A DNA stretch of 26,123 bases from CALMEH01 sp964548225. Lineage in GTDB: Bacteria > Acidobacteriota > Blastocatellia > Pyrinomonadales > Pyrinomonadaceae. The DNA is taken from assembly GCA_964548225.1 (NCBI GenBank), contig CAZJQP010000074.1, forward strand, positions 1 to 26,123, written 5' to 3'. Of this stretch, positions 8,626-16,500 are shown in pieces (position 1 is the first letter of the stretch; the number at the start of each line of letters is the position of its first letter). Both the position numbers and the translations under genes were made by a program. Below the pieces are notes generated by a model, which worked only from the letters and a program-made list of their open reading frames with translations, was not told where the DNA came from and did no database searches.

Positions 8626-8848
8626 CAATTTCTTGAAAAAATCCTAACTCCCAAAACCACCAACGGGCAACAAACCGAAATTGCCGAAATCGTGAACGAA
8701 ATCATCGAAGCCAAGAAACTTGCGCCGAACGCCGACACGAGCGGGTTGGAAAGAAAAATTGATGATTTGGTTTATCGGCTTTACGGCTTGACCGCGTGAT
8801 GTAATTCGGATTGTCGAAGGACGCGATGCTGAAGCCCGCACGAAGTAA
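8626..8848 (+). pseudogene. C-terminal remnant of a restriction-modification type DNA methyltransferase, frameshifted
   Basis: The frame starting at 8626 reads QFLEKILTP and later NADTSGLERKIDDLVYRLYG followed by LTA, the characteristic C-terminal tail of type IIG/Eco57I-like and related specificity-bearing DNA methyltransferases (commonly ADTSALExEIDxLVYxLYGLT). A stop at 8797-8799 interrupts it. Moving by one base (frame of 8798) restores DVIRIVEGRD, the expected continuation, up to a stop at 8846-8848, so a 1-bp insertion is the likely lesion. The frame is closed upstream at 8566-8568 and no catalytic motif is present. The rest of the 8412-8886 gap shows nothing else besides the tRNA terminator and a half-copy of a dispersed repeat. 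I infer a relic of a defence gene that once sat beside the tRNA. Confidence 0.72.
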
Positions 8849-8856
8849 GGGCGCGG
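8831..8856 (+). repeat. Degenerate half-copy of the 5722-5780 palindromic element
   Basis: It begins with the same GAAGCCCGC and ends with AAGGGCG as the left arm at 5722, differing by two substitutions and a 1-nt gap. It overlaps the last codons of the methyltransferase remnant. No opposite arm is seen nearby. Confidence 0.5.
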
Positions 8857-8886
8857 AATGAGGCAAAGGTTTGTTAGGCGAATCTT

Positions 8887-9441
8887 TTACTTTCCTTTTT
8901 CTTCCTTCACGCCCAAACCGTTAACAATCGTCGAAACTACCGATTCGGCAAAGGCACGGGACATTCTTTCGACTGCCGGATCTTCTTCGTTAAAAAATGA
9001 ACGCGGGTCGTCGGAAAATTCAAAAGAATCGCGGAAAACAAAGTTTTGATTGTCGTAGATAATTTTATTTTCCTTCAAATCTCTAACGGTTACGGCGGCA
9101 ACTATCGTAACTTCATAAACGCGGGCGCGACCTTCGCGGTCAAGCAGAACGCCGGAAAAATTAAAATTCCGAATCGTGCCTTCGATTGCCGCATCCGCGC
9201 CGTCGCGTGTTCCTTGCACCTTCAAACCGCGACCACGTTTGATAATTTCACGCGAAACCGCTTCGGTAAAACGCGATTCGACGCGATAACGTGCGCCCTG
9301 CACTTCAAATTGAAACGCGGGAACGGCAATTCGTTTGATATTTTTCGGCAAGCCCGTTTCGGTTACGGGTTTGTAACAATCCGTAAAACCCGAAACTATA
9401 AAAAACCCAAGAATTAGAGCGAAATAACGCAAAAACTTCAT
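8887..9441 (-). CDS. LptE-like LPS-assembly protein
   Basis: 184-residue exported protein resembling LptE, the outer-membrane partner of LptD in LPS insertion. After a hydrophobic signal (residues 5-18) and Cys22 comes the LptE-like pattern: LPKNIKRIAVPAFQFE (31-46), a helix with SRFTEAVSREIIKRG, then ADAAIEGTIRNF and the paired strands YEVTIVAAVTVRDLKENKII. The residues before Cys22 (FTD) make a poor lipobox, so lipidation is doubtful. It is the last gene of a tightly packed unit, overlapping the preceding gene by 4 nt (ATGA). lptD is not in the window. Confidence 0.75.
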   Translation of the reverse strand: MKFLRYFALILGFFIVSGFTDCYKPVTETGLPKNIKRIAVPAFQFEVQGARYRVESRFTEAVSREIIKRGRGLKVQGTRDGADAAIEGTIRNFNFSGVLLDREGRARVYEVTIVAAVTVRDLKENKIIYDNQNFVFRDSFEFSDDPRSFFNEEDPAVERMSRAFAESVVSTIVNGLGVKEEKGK

Positions 9442-9959
9442 ACTTCAATTTTAGACTTTTTTCTTGATTTACGAAACAACAAAACACCTAAAGTCAAAAT
9501 TGCTAAAGTAATAAAAACTATAACAATCAGAGGTGTGTATGAATAATTATCGCCCGATTTTGTAACTTTTAGTTTCGTCCCGTCCCGTTCAATCAGAAAA
9601 ACCGGCGGCGAATAAGTCAATTTTTGGAGAAGCGTTACATCTCTTCTGAAATAATGTTCAAAAAGCCTGTTTCGTTCCGACGAGCTTTTCGAAGTTGCGT
9701 ATAAAGTCGCGCTCGAATATCTTGCGCCGCCACCGAAATTGCCCGGCTGAAAAATCGTTCGTGAATTTGCGTTAAGCGTGATTTTTCGCCTGTCGCCCTG
9801 AAAATCAAGTTCAAAATCATAATCCGACAAATCTTCTTTTGTTTCCAAAATCAAATCGAAATTGACTCGCGTATAACCTAATTCAGGCGCAACGTCGGCT
9901 TTTGCTGCGAAAACGAGCAAAAAAATTATCGGCAAAATCGCAAAACTCTTCTTTATCAT
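9438..9959 (-). CDS. Unknown protein with signal peptide and C-terminal membrane anchor
   Basis: I do not recognise this 173-residue protein. A signal peptide (residues 1-21, cleavage near AAKA) leads to an extracytoplasmic domain of mostly beta-type sequence, and a single hydrophobic helix at about 141-162 is followed by a basic tail (RKSRKKSK), giving an N-out, C-in topology. It overlaps folP upstream and the lptE-like gene downstream by 4 nt each, so all three are translated together. The position suggests an envelope role next to LptE; nothing in the sequence shows the function. Confidence 0.8.
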   Translation of the reverse strand: MIKKSFAILPIIFLLVFAAKADVAPELGYTRVNFDLILETKEDLSDYDFELDFQGDRRKITLNANSRTIFQPGNFGGGARYSSATLYATSKSSSERNRLFEHYFRRDVTLLQKLTYSPPVFLIERDGTKLKVTKSGDNYSYTPLIVIVFITLAILTLGVLLFRKSRKKSKIEV

Positions 9960-10801
9960 CTCTTTTTCTCCAAAAGTTCATTGGTAACTTTTAACATTTC
10001 GACCGTTTCTCTGACATCGTGAACGCGAACAATTTTCGCACCGTTCCAAACCGCAATCGCCGCACTTGTAAGACTTCCCGTTAATCTTTTTTCCGCATTT
10101 GGTTGATCTAAAATCTTTCCGATAAAAGATTTACGCGACACGCCGACGAGCATTGGAAAATTCGGAAAAATTCTGACGAGTTTATCAAGTTTTGCGATAA
10201 GTTCTAAATTTTGCTCAAGCGTTTTACTAAATCCGATGCCGACATCAAGCACGATATTTGTATCTTTTACGCCGTATTTGCGGGCTTTTTCAATGCTCTG
10301 TGTCAGCCCGTAAGAAACTTCCTGTAAAATTTCCGCAACAGGTTCTTGATTGTGCATTGTTTCAAATTCACCGCGAAGGTGCATCAAAACCAAGCCGGAA
10401 TTATTTTTCGCGGCAACTTCAGCAATTCGCTCATCAAACCGCAAACCCGAAACATCATTGATGATTTCCGCACCGAATTCAATCGCTTTTACCGCAACTT
10501 GTGCCTTGCTCGTGTCAATCGAAACCGGAATATCAAATCTTTTTGCAATTGCTTCGATTATCGGACAAACGCGCCGAATTTCTTCCTCAACTGAAACTCT
10601 TGCCGAATTCGGTCGAGTTGATTCACCGCCAATATCCAAAACTTCTGCGCCATCCGAAATTATTTTTTCCGCTTGTTTTAACGCTTGCATTTCGGAAAAA
10701 AACTTTCCGCCGTCCGAAAAGCTGTCCGGCGTAATGTTCAAAATCGCCATCACCAAAGTTTTTTCCAAAGAAATTGTTCGACGCGAAGTTTGCCAAATCA
10801 T
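9956..10801 (-). CDS. folP: Dihydropteroate synthase
   Basis: Condenses 6-hydroxymethyl-7,8-dihydropterin pyrophosphate with p-aminobenzoate in folate synthesis; cytoplasmic TIM barrel. The 281 residues contain the expected motifs: NITPDSFSDGG (22-32), LDIGGESTRP (55-64), SIDTSK around Asp96, Asn115-Asp116, MHLRG (140-144), a loop reading DVGIGFSKT (186-194, where DPGIGFGKT is usual), GVSRKSFIG (220-228) and RVHDV (259-263). The Pro to Val change in the sixth motif is mild and does not suggest loss of function. It is the first gene of the three-gene overlapping unit. No clear Shine-Dalgarno is seen before the ATG. Confidence 0.96.
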   Translation of the reverse strand: MIWQTSRRTISLEKTLVMAILNITPDSFSDGGKFFSEMQALKQAEKIISDGAEVLDIGGESTRPNSARVSVEEEIRRVCPIIEAIAKRFDIPVSIDTSKAQVAVKAIEFGAEIINDVSGLRFDERIAEVAAKNNSGLVLMHLRGEFETMHNQEPVAEILQEVSYGLTQSIEKARKYGVKDTNIVLDVGIGFSKTLEQNLELIAKLDKLVRIFPNFPMLVGVSRKSFIGKILDQPNAEKRLTGSLTSAAIAVWNGAKIVRVHDVRETVEMLKVTNELLEKKR

Positions 10802-10875
10802 ACAAAACCATTAAACCGCAATGACTGCCAAGAAAAAAGTGTCTCAAGGGAATTTTTCATTTTCTTAAATTATTT

Positions 10876-10905
10876 TGACCTCTGATTTCAAAAATAATCG
10901 CGCTA
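10876..10905 (+). promoter_or_regulatory. ECF-type promoter, copy 1 (oxidase/acyltransferase operon)
   Basis: TGACCTCTG, 14 nt of A/T-rich spacer, then CGCGCTA. The -10 part ends 46 nt before the ATG of the oxidase gene. The same two blocks with the same spacing occur before the kinase and the haloperoxidase genes. Assignment to an ECF sigma factor is inferred from the bipartite form and from the sigma gene encoded between the three sites. Confidence 0.75.
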
Positions 10906-10951
10906 ATAAATAGAGAGAAAAATCTTTCAAAATATATCAGGAGAATTTATT

Positions 10952-11710
10952 ATGGATACATTTCATAAAACTTTGACATCGGAATCCGCCATCCGCGAAT
11001 ACGAAAACCTTTTGCAGGCTGCCCGAAAGAATTTCGCTTCAAGTATCGGTATTCAAGGAATGATAAACCCTGAAACCAAACCGCAAATACTGGCGGCATT
11101 TTTGCTTCATTTCAGCGCACTCAGTGTTTCGATAACCGAACCCGTCGAAAGATGGATTCGACAATCCGGTGAAAGTTGTGCGGCGTTGGGACTCGATAAA
11201 ATCGCGCTTTCATTGAAAAAGCATTCAAAGGCAGAAGCCGGACATCATCAATATCATCTGACTGATTTCCGAAATCTGATTTCTTACTGGAATTCACGCT
11301 GGTCGCCGCAGATAACTGCGAACGATATTCTCGCGCATAAATCAACTAAAGGCGGAGAGCGTTATTGTCAGATACACGAAGAAAATATTGCAAGTTCTAC
11401 TCCGTATTGCCAATTTGCCATCGAGTATGAAATCGAACTTCTGCCCGTCTTATATGGTGAAAAATTTGTCGGCAAATGCGTTCGGCTTTTGGGCAAGGAA
11501 ATTCTCGAATGTATGAGTTTCGTAACTTCGCACGTCGAATTCGATGTCGGACATACGAAATTTAACGCTCACTTTTTGGGGAATTTAATTGCTGAAGATA
11601 GATCGCGCCTCACTCCATTGGCGGGAATTGGCGCGGAAACGCTCGATGCTTTTTCAGACCATTTAACCGAATGTTGGCAATTAGCCGAAAAATTCAAGGA
11701 GGCTTTATGA
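10952..11710 (+). CDS. Heme-oxygenase-like diiron oxidase/oxygenase (HDO fold)
   Basis: A 252-residue soluble, mostly helical protein. The spacing of acidic and His residues fits the heme-oxygenase-like diiron superfamily (iron-containing redox enzyme, Haem_oxygenas_2 type; relatives include UndA, BesC, CADD): Glu63 or Glu66 on an early helix, ExxH at Glu95-His98, a Glu among FAIEYEIELL (158-162), and HxxxDxxH at His194, Asp198, His201. Members activate O2 to cut C-C bonds, N-oxygenate or desaturate amine or fatty substrates. The ligand set is inferred from pattern, and no substrate can be named. The Shine-Dalgarno CAGGAG is 8 nt before the ATG. Its stop overlaps the start of the acyltransferase gene (ATGA), so the two proteins very probably act in one pathway. 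The ECF-type promoter lies upstream. Confidence 0.72.
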   Translation: MDTFHKTLTSESAIREYENLLQAARKNFASSIGIQGMINPETKPQILAAFLLHFSALSVSITEPVERWIRQSGESCAALGLDKIALSLKKHSKAEAGHHQYHLTDFRNLISYWNSRWSPQITANDILAHKSTKGGERYCQIHEENIASSTPYCQFAIEYEIELLPVLYGEKFVGKCVRLLGKEILECMSFVTSHVEFDVGHTKFNAHFLGNLIAEDRSRLTPLAGIGAETLDAFSDHLTECWQLAEKFKEAL

Positions 11711-12393
11711 TTAAATGGGAACTACATAAACCGCAAACGGCAGAATCGCCGCTTTTGGAAGAAATCTCGGAACTTCGCGGACGAGTTCTGTATGATAACG
11801 GTCGCCGTCCGGCTTTCAAACTGCCAACGGGTCGTTTTTCCGATTCCGACTTGCTCGACTCACAAGCCTTTCACATCGTTGCACGAAACGAAGGCGTTTG
11901 CGTCGGGTGCGTTAGAAACGTCCCGATTGCTCAAAACTTCACTTGTCTGACCGAGAGTTTACTGGGCAAAACTCAATTTTCAAAAATGCTCTCGGCTTTC
12001 GGAGTCGAAAGAAAAAACACTGTCGAATCAAGTCGCTGGATGTTAGACCCGAATTTTCGCTCATCAAACATCGGCGCGTTGTTGGCGGCGGGTGGTGTAA
12101 CCGTTGCCCGAAATTTCGGTTTCGAATTGCTGATTTGTTCGGTCGGAACACGCGACAAACAAAACCGGTTTCTTTCACGTCTCGGGCTTCGCCCAGTGCC
12201 TGAAATTCCCATGATTCCCGTGCCGAAATACAATGATGAACTTTGCGTAATGTTCATTCAACCTCAAAATGCGCCGCCACATTTGGAGAAATTAATGGCA
12301 GAAATGGATTCGGAATTGAATCTCAAACCGATAAATTATCAAAGTCCGTCCGTAGTATCGGTTTCCGCTTTCCCGATTCCGATTTCTCATTAA
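11707..12393 (+). CDS. LuxI/FeeM-like GNAT-fold acyltransferase
   Basis: 228 residues from the ATG inside the ATGA overlap; the strong Shine-Dalgarno AAGGAGG 4 nt upstream decides this start over an in-frame ATG at 11671. The order of motifs fits the autoinducer-synthase/N-acyl amino acid synthase branch of the GNAT fold: LRGRVLYDNG (23-32), a conserved Asp-Ala-His strand (DSQAFHIVARNEG, 51-63), GCVRNVP (67-73), the SRWMLDPNFR core (109-118), an amphipathic helix LLAAGGVTVARNFGF, and GTRDKQNRFLSRLGLRPV (147-164). Such enzymes move an acyl chain from acyl-ACP or acyl-CoA to an amino acid or homoserine moiety; the PEP-CTERM-associated acyltransferases are another relative. No LuxR partner is in the window. 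Donor and acceptor are unknown. Confidence 0.65.
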   Translation: MIKWELHKPQTAESPLLEEISELRGRVLYDNGRRPAFKLPTGRFSDSDLLDSQAFHIVARNEGVCVGCVRNVPIAQNFTCLTESLLGKTQFSKMLSAFGVERKNTVESSRWMLDPNFRSSNIGALLAAGGVTVARNFGFELLICSVGTRDKQNRFLSRLGLRPVPEIPMIPVPKYNDELCVMFIQPQNAPPHLEKLMAEMDSELNLKPINYQSPSVVSVSAFPIPISH

Positions 12394-12406
12394 AAACCTG
12401 AAACCC

Positions 12407-12985
12407 TTATTTTGTTAATTCGCGGTGCAGCCACGCCTTTGCCATTGCCCAATCGCGTTTAACGGTTGATTCGGAAACGCCTAAAACCTCAGCCGTTTCC
12501 GTAACTTCCAACCCGCTGAAAAAGCGCAATTCGACAATCTGTGCCAATTGTGCGTCTTTTTCAGCTAGCCGATTTAAGGCTTCGTCGAGTTCTAATAAAT
12601 CGAAATTCGTGTCGTTCACGGCAACAGTCAAAGCAGTTTCGAGCGGCAAATCTTCTTTTGAACCGCCACGCCTTTGGCGATGTTTGGCTTTGGCGTAATC
12701 AATCAAAATCCGTCGCATCATCGTCGCTGCGAGGGCGAAAAAATGTGAACGGCTTTCCCACACTACCGACTTTTGTTCGGCGAGTTTCAAATAAGCCTCG
12801 TGAACCAAAGCCGTCGTTTGAAGTGTATGTCCGCTCCGCTCTTTTTGCAGATAACGATGCGCCTGCCGATGCAGTTCGGCATAGACGAGATTCAGCAAAG
12901 CATCGGTTTCCGCCGTGTTCTGTCGCTCGTTCCATCGCTGTAATTGTTCGGTAATTCCGCCTAACGAATTCCCTTTTTCTGTCAT
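12407..12985 (-). CDS. ECF RNA polymerase sigma factor, TIGR02999-like
   Basis: 192-residue sigma70-family factor with only regions 2 and 4. Region 2 (about 25-100) includes TLQTTALVHEAYLKLAEQ and SRSHFFALAATMMRRILIDYAK, the signature of the TIGR02999 group common in Acidobacteria and Planctomycetes. Region 4 (about 130-187) ends in a helix-turn-helix, VTETAEVLGVSESTVKRDWA. A basic KHRQRRGG linker joins them. No membrane anti-sigma factor is adjacent; in this group Ser/Thr kinases are often neighbours, and here a kinase gene is encoded upstream on the same strand. A GAGG Shine-Dalgarno precedes the ATG, and it has its own sigma70-like promoter at 13033-13061. It is the obvious candidate for reading the three ECF-type promoters in the window; that is inference. 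Confidence 0.93.
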   Translation of the reverse strand: MTEKGNSLGGITEQLQRWNERQNTAETDALLNLVYAELHRQAHRYLQKERSGHTLQTTALVHEAYLKLAEQKSVVWESRSHFFALAATMMRRILIDYAKAKHRQRRGGSKEDLPLETALTVAVNDTNFDLLELDEALNRLAEKDAQLAQIVELRFFSGLEVTETAEVLGVSESTVKRDWAMAKAWLHRELTK

Positions 12986-13032
12986 TTTTTGACCTCGAAC
13001 GTGAGAGAAATATTTTGGTAGCTAATTGCATA

Positions 13033-13061
13033 AAAATATACTCAATCCGCCGAAAAGTCAA
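13033..13061 (-). promoter_or_regulatory. Sigma70-like promoter of the ECF sigma gene (shared 29-nt element, copy 1)
   Basis: On the minus strand TTGACT and TATTTT are 17 nt apart, and the element ends 47 nt before the sigma start codon. 25 of its 29 positions, including the spacer blocks TTTCGG and TGAG, are identical to 16808-16836 upstream of the kinase gene. Confidence 0.6.
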
Positions 13062-13117
13062 TCATTTGCGGATATATCCAATAATTGAAAACTCGAATTA
13101 CCTTATTCAACAATTTG

Positions 13118-13153
13118 GCGCAAGCCGTTCCGAAATCCCGAAACGGCTTGCGC
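13118..13153 (-). terminator. 12-bp hairpin after the small Cys protein gene
   Basis: The arms GCGCAAGCCGTT (13118-13129) and AACGGCTTGCGC (13142-13153) are perfect reverse complements with a 12-nt loop. It separates the kinase/small-protein unit from the sigma gene. The T tract on the minus strand is weak, so it may be a partial terminator or an RNA-processing structure. Confidence 0.5.
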
Positions 13154-13173
13154 TTTCGTCAATTCTCGCAACC

Positions 13174-13503
13174 TTACTTTTGCGTTGTAACCTTGCCATC
13201 TAAGGGTCCCACATCGGTATCAACAACTTTTTTATGAGGACAATTACACCAACTCTGCAGAGCATCCCATTTACAAGGTGGAAGACAGAGCGGCGGTGGC
13301 GGTTGTTCATTGTCATCCTCGCATTGTTTTATAATTTTCTGTAATTGTTCGATTACCGATTTTTCTCTTTTGCATTTATCATCGTCATTTTTTCCGCGGG
13401 CGACATATTTGATCGCCTCAAATTGCATCCGAGCCAAAGTGTAATAAAATTCGTGATTAAGCTGAATTTGGCTCATTTCCGTATTTTGTTTAGTTTGTTC
13501 CAT
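13174..13503 (-). CDS. Small cysteine-containing protein, unknown
   Basis: I do not recognise this 109-residue protein. Residues 1-60 are charged and helical-looking (possible coiled coil at 42-62), followed by a proline stretch (PPPP, 68-71) and a Cys-containing tail with CLPPC (73-77) and CNC (86-88). With Cys44 and Cys61 there are six Cys in all, no signal peptide and no membrane segment. A strong Shine-Dalgarno (AGGAG, 8 nt before the ATG) lies in the 15-nt gap after the kinase stop, so it is real and co-transcribed with the kinase. It could be a metal-binding partner, a kinase substrate, or, more speculatively, a peptide precursor with an N-terminal leader and a modified Cys-rich core. 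Confidence 0.75.
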   Translation of the reverse strand: MEQTKQNTEMSQIQLNHEFYYTLARMQFEAIKYVARGKNDDDKCKREKSVIEQLQKIIKQCEDDNEQPPPPLCLPPCKWDALQSWCNCPHKKVVDTDVGPLDGKVTTQK

Positions 13504-13518
13504 TGTTTGTTCTCCTGT

Positions 13519-16500
13519 TTAATTAAAATTTTCCAACCTCGAAATGATGTTGGTTTCTTCTTGTTTATCGAAGAAAATTGTTTTACCGTCCGGTGAGAGT
13601 GTCGGACTTCCGTAAAAAATTTTAGAATTACTGTTAGCCGTATGTTTTTTCACCGCACCGCTTTTTGTCGAGGCGGTGAAGATGTTGTCTTTATCTTCTT
13701 GCCGGGCGGTAAAAATAACTGTTTTTCCATCAGCCGAGAGGCACATACTTGCGGTATAGATATTTTTCAAGACGGTTTCAAAACGCATCTCGCCGGTTAC
13801 CGAAATGCGTAAAAGCATAATGTCCATTTGGATCGAACTCATTGGAGGGTCGCTTTTTTGCAAAATAATTTCACCTTCCATTGTCGAGCCAAGAAGTCTT
13901 AGATCTCCCACGGTCGAATAAATTTCTTTCACCGAATCTTGCTCGTAAACCAAAATTTTAGAAGTTAATTTCTCACCGCTCGAAAATGAACTCGGCTGTT
14001 CCATAAAAACAATTCGTTTGCCATCGGGTGAAAAAAGCGGACACCGATATTGCACATTCGGGTTAGTGTTTTTGGTGATATTGACGGTTTCACCGGATTC
14101 GGACAAAAAAATAAAAATATTTGAAAATCCCGATTCCCTTCCTAAATAAGCAATTTGGCGGCTGTCGGGCGAGAAGCTATATTCTTTGACATATTTGCGA
14201 TTGAAAGGCAAAAGTGAGTAACCGGGAGAACTTGCGCCTTCGGCAGTTATTTGTTGCTCCTCGCCATTAATGGTGTTTAATAATCTGAGTTCAAACTTTT
14301 GCTTCTTTTCATGCCAACGCAAAAATGCGAGGTGGCGATTGTCCGGCAACCAACGCGGATTGTAGCCTTTGACCAAAAGCGGCGGAAACTGATTCGTCAA
14401 AGATTTTACGACGATTGTTAAATCAGCCGTAAATGAAAAAGTTTGCGCGGTCAAAAGTGTTTGATAGGCAATTTTCGAGCCGTCTTTAGAAACGTCTGTC
14501 CAAAATTCCGACTCAATTCCCGTCGCGGTTTCAAACTCTTCACCTGTATCAATTTTCACGCCCCAAATGTCGGATTTGCTTTCTTTGGAAAGATAATAAA
14601 TATTTTTACCGTCTTCAGATACATCAATCAATTCATATTCGCTTTCGCCGCGCGTAACCTGACGCGGCGTGCGCCCGTCGGTGTAGGCGATGTTGATTTG
14701 ATAGTAGTTATTACGATGAACGGTATAGAGAATTCTTTCGCCGTCCGTGTGCCATCGAAGATTTGATTCCTCGTCCGGGTCATTTGTCAGACGAACGGAG
14801 TTGCCGCCTGAAATCGCCGACATCCATAAATCGCTCTGTCCGTCCGTTCGGTTCATATAAACAATTTTCTTTTCATCGGGCGAGATACTGAAATGTTTCG
14901 GTTCATTATTTTCAGGCGCGAAATTTGTAATTTGAATTGTATCCTGAGTAGCAATTTCAAGCCTGAAAAGATTGCCGTCACTTTCGTAAAATATTCCCGT
15001 GCCGTCCTTAGACCAATGTCGAAGACGCAAATCTGAGTAACTACTGAATGTTTTATACGGCACGGCAACACCACCAAAAACCGGAATCGAATAAATGACG
15101 GATTTGGCTTCTCTTGCGGAAGCAAAGGCGATTCGTTGGTCATCCGGCGACCAAATTGGCGTAAAATTATTCCATTCGTCGCGTGTTACGCGAATCTCTG
15201 CGCCGTCCGTTGTTTGTTTTACAAAAATGCCTTCCTTGTTTCCGTCTTGCGATGAAGAATAAGCCATCATCTTGCCGTTGTGCGAAACCCGATAATCGCT
15301 GTAAGTTCCGCCCGCGCCGCTTTTCCACGAAACCAGTCGAACCGAACGCAATTTGTCGAAGGAGTATAAATCGTCCGATTTTTTTAATTGCCAATAAAAT
15401 AATCCGAATGCGCCGATGAGCGAAAAAATCGTCAAACCGACGAAAACGGGAGAAAAGCCGCGCCTCACGATTTTTGATTCGGCGGTTTGTTCTTTTGTAA
15501 TCTCGTCGGTTTTCGGCGCAGATTTTTCCTCCGCGCTTTGCCAGAAATAAAATTGGCGTTTTTTCGCGCCTTTAGGTTTATCGGTTACAACCGTTTCCGT
15601 TGGCAAAGTCGAAATATCTTCGTCTTCTGTTGTAGAAAATTGTGGCTTTTCAAAAGCGTTCTCAAGTTTCTGCAACTCACGCAAACCTTCGAGCAAATCA
15701 TTTGCCGACACATACCGCATATCTTTATTTTTCGCCAGACATTTCCGCAAAATCGGCTGTAATTTTTCAGGGAGAATTGCAAAATCCGGCTCATCATTCA
15801 AAATAGCCGCAATCGTTTCAGCGTTATTTTCGCGCCCGAAAACTTGCCTTCCCGCAATCATTTCGTAAAAAACCACGCCAAAACTGAAAATATCTGTTCG
15901 CGCATCCAATCGCTTGCCGCGAAGTTGTTCCGGCGACATAAACGGCACAGTTCCCATCACCGCGCCCGAACTTTTCAAACGCTCGGTCGTTTCCGTATTC
16001 GATTCGGCTTCGATAAATTTCGCCAGCCCGAAATCAAGAATTTTCGCTTGATTTTTCTCGTTGATAATTATGTTTGCCGGCTTAATGTCGCGGTGAATGA
16101 TGCCTCGTGAATGTGCTTCGGCGAGCGCGTCGGCAATTTGAATCGCTAAATTAAGTGCATTTTTTAAGTTCAGATTTTGCTTTATCAGTATATCCGCAAG
16201 TGTTTCGCCCTCAGCGTATTGCATCACGATAAACGCGCCATCCTCCGTTTCCGAAACTTCATAAATTGCACAAATAGCCGGATGTTCGAGCTTTGCCGCT
16301 GCCCGCGCTTCACGAAGCAACCGACGATTTGCCTGTTCGCCGGGCAGAAGATTTTTACGCAAAATTTTGATGGCAACACGGCGATTTAATTTCGTATCAG
16401 CGGCAAGATAAACTTCGCCCATTCCGCCTGCACCGATTTTCTCGATTATTTCGTAATGAGCCAAAATCTGCCCGTTTTCAAACTGCCTTTCTTTCGTAAA

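Noticed and set aside
12987..12994. TGACCTCG on the plus strand in the sigma leader as a fourth ECF-type promoter
   Set aside because: Only the first block matches, no CGCGCTA lies 14 nt on, and it points away from the sigma start; on the other strand it is simply the GAGG ribosome site.
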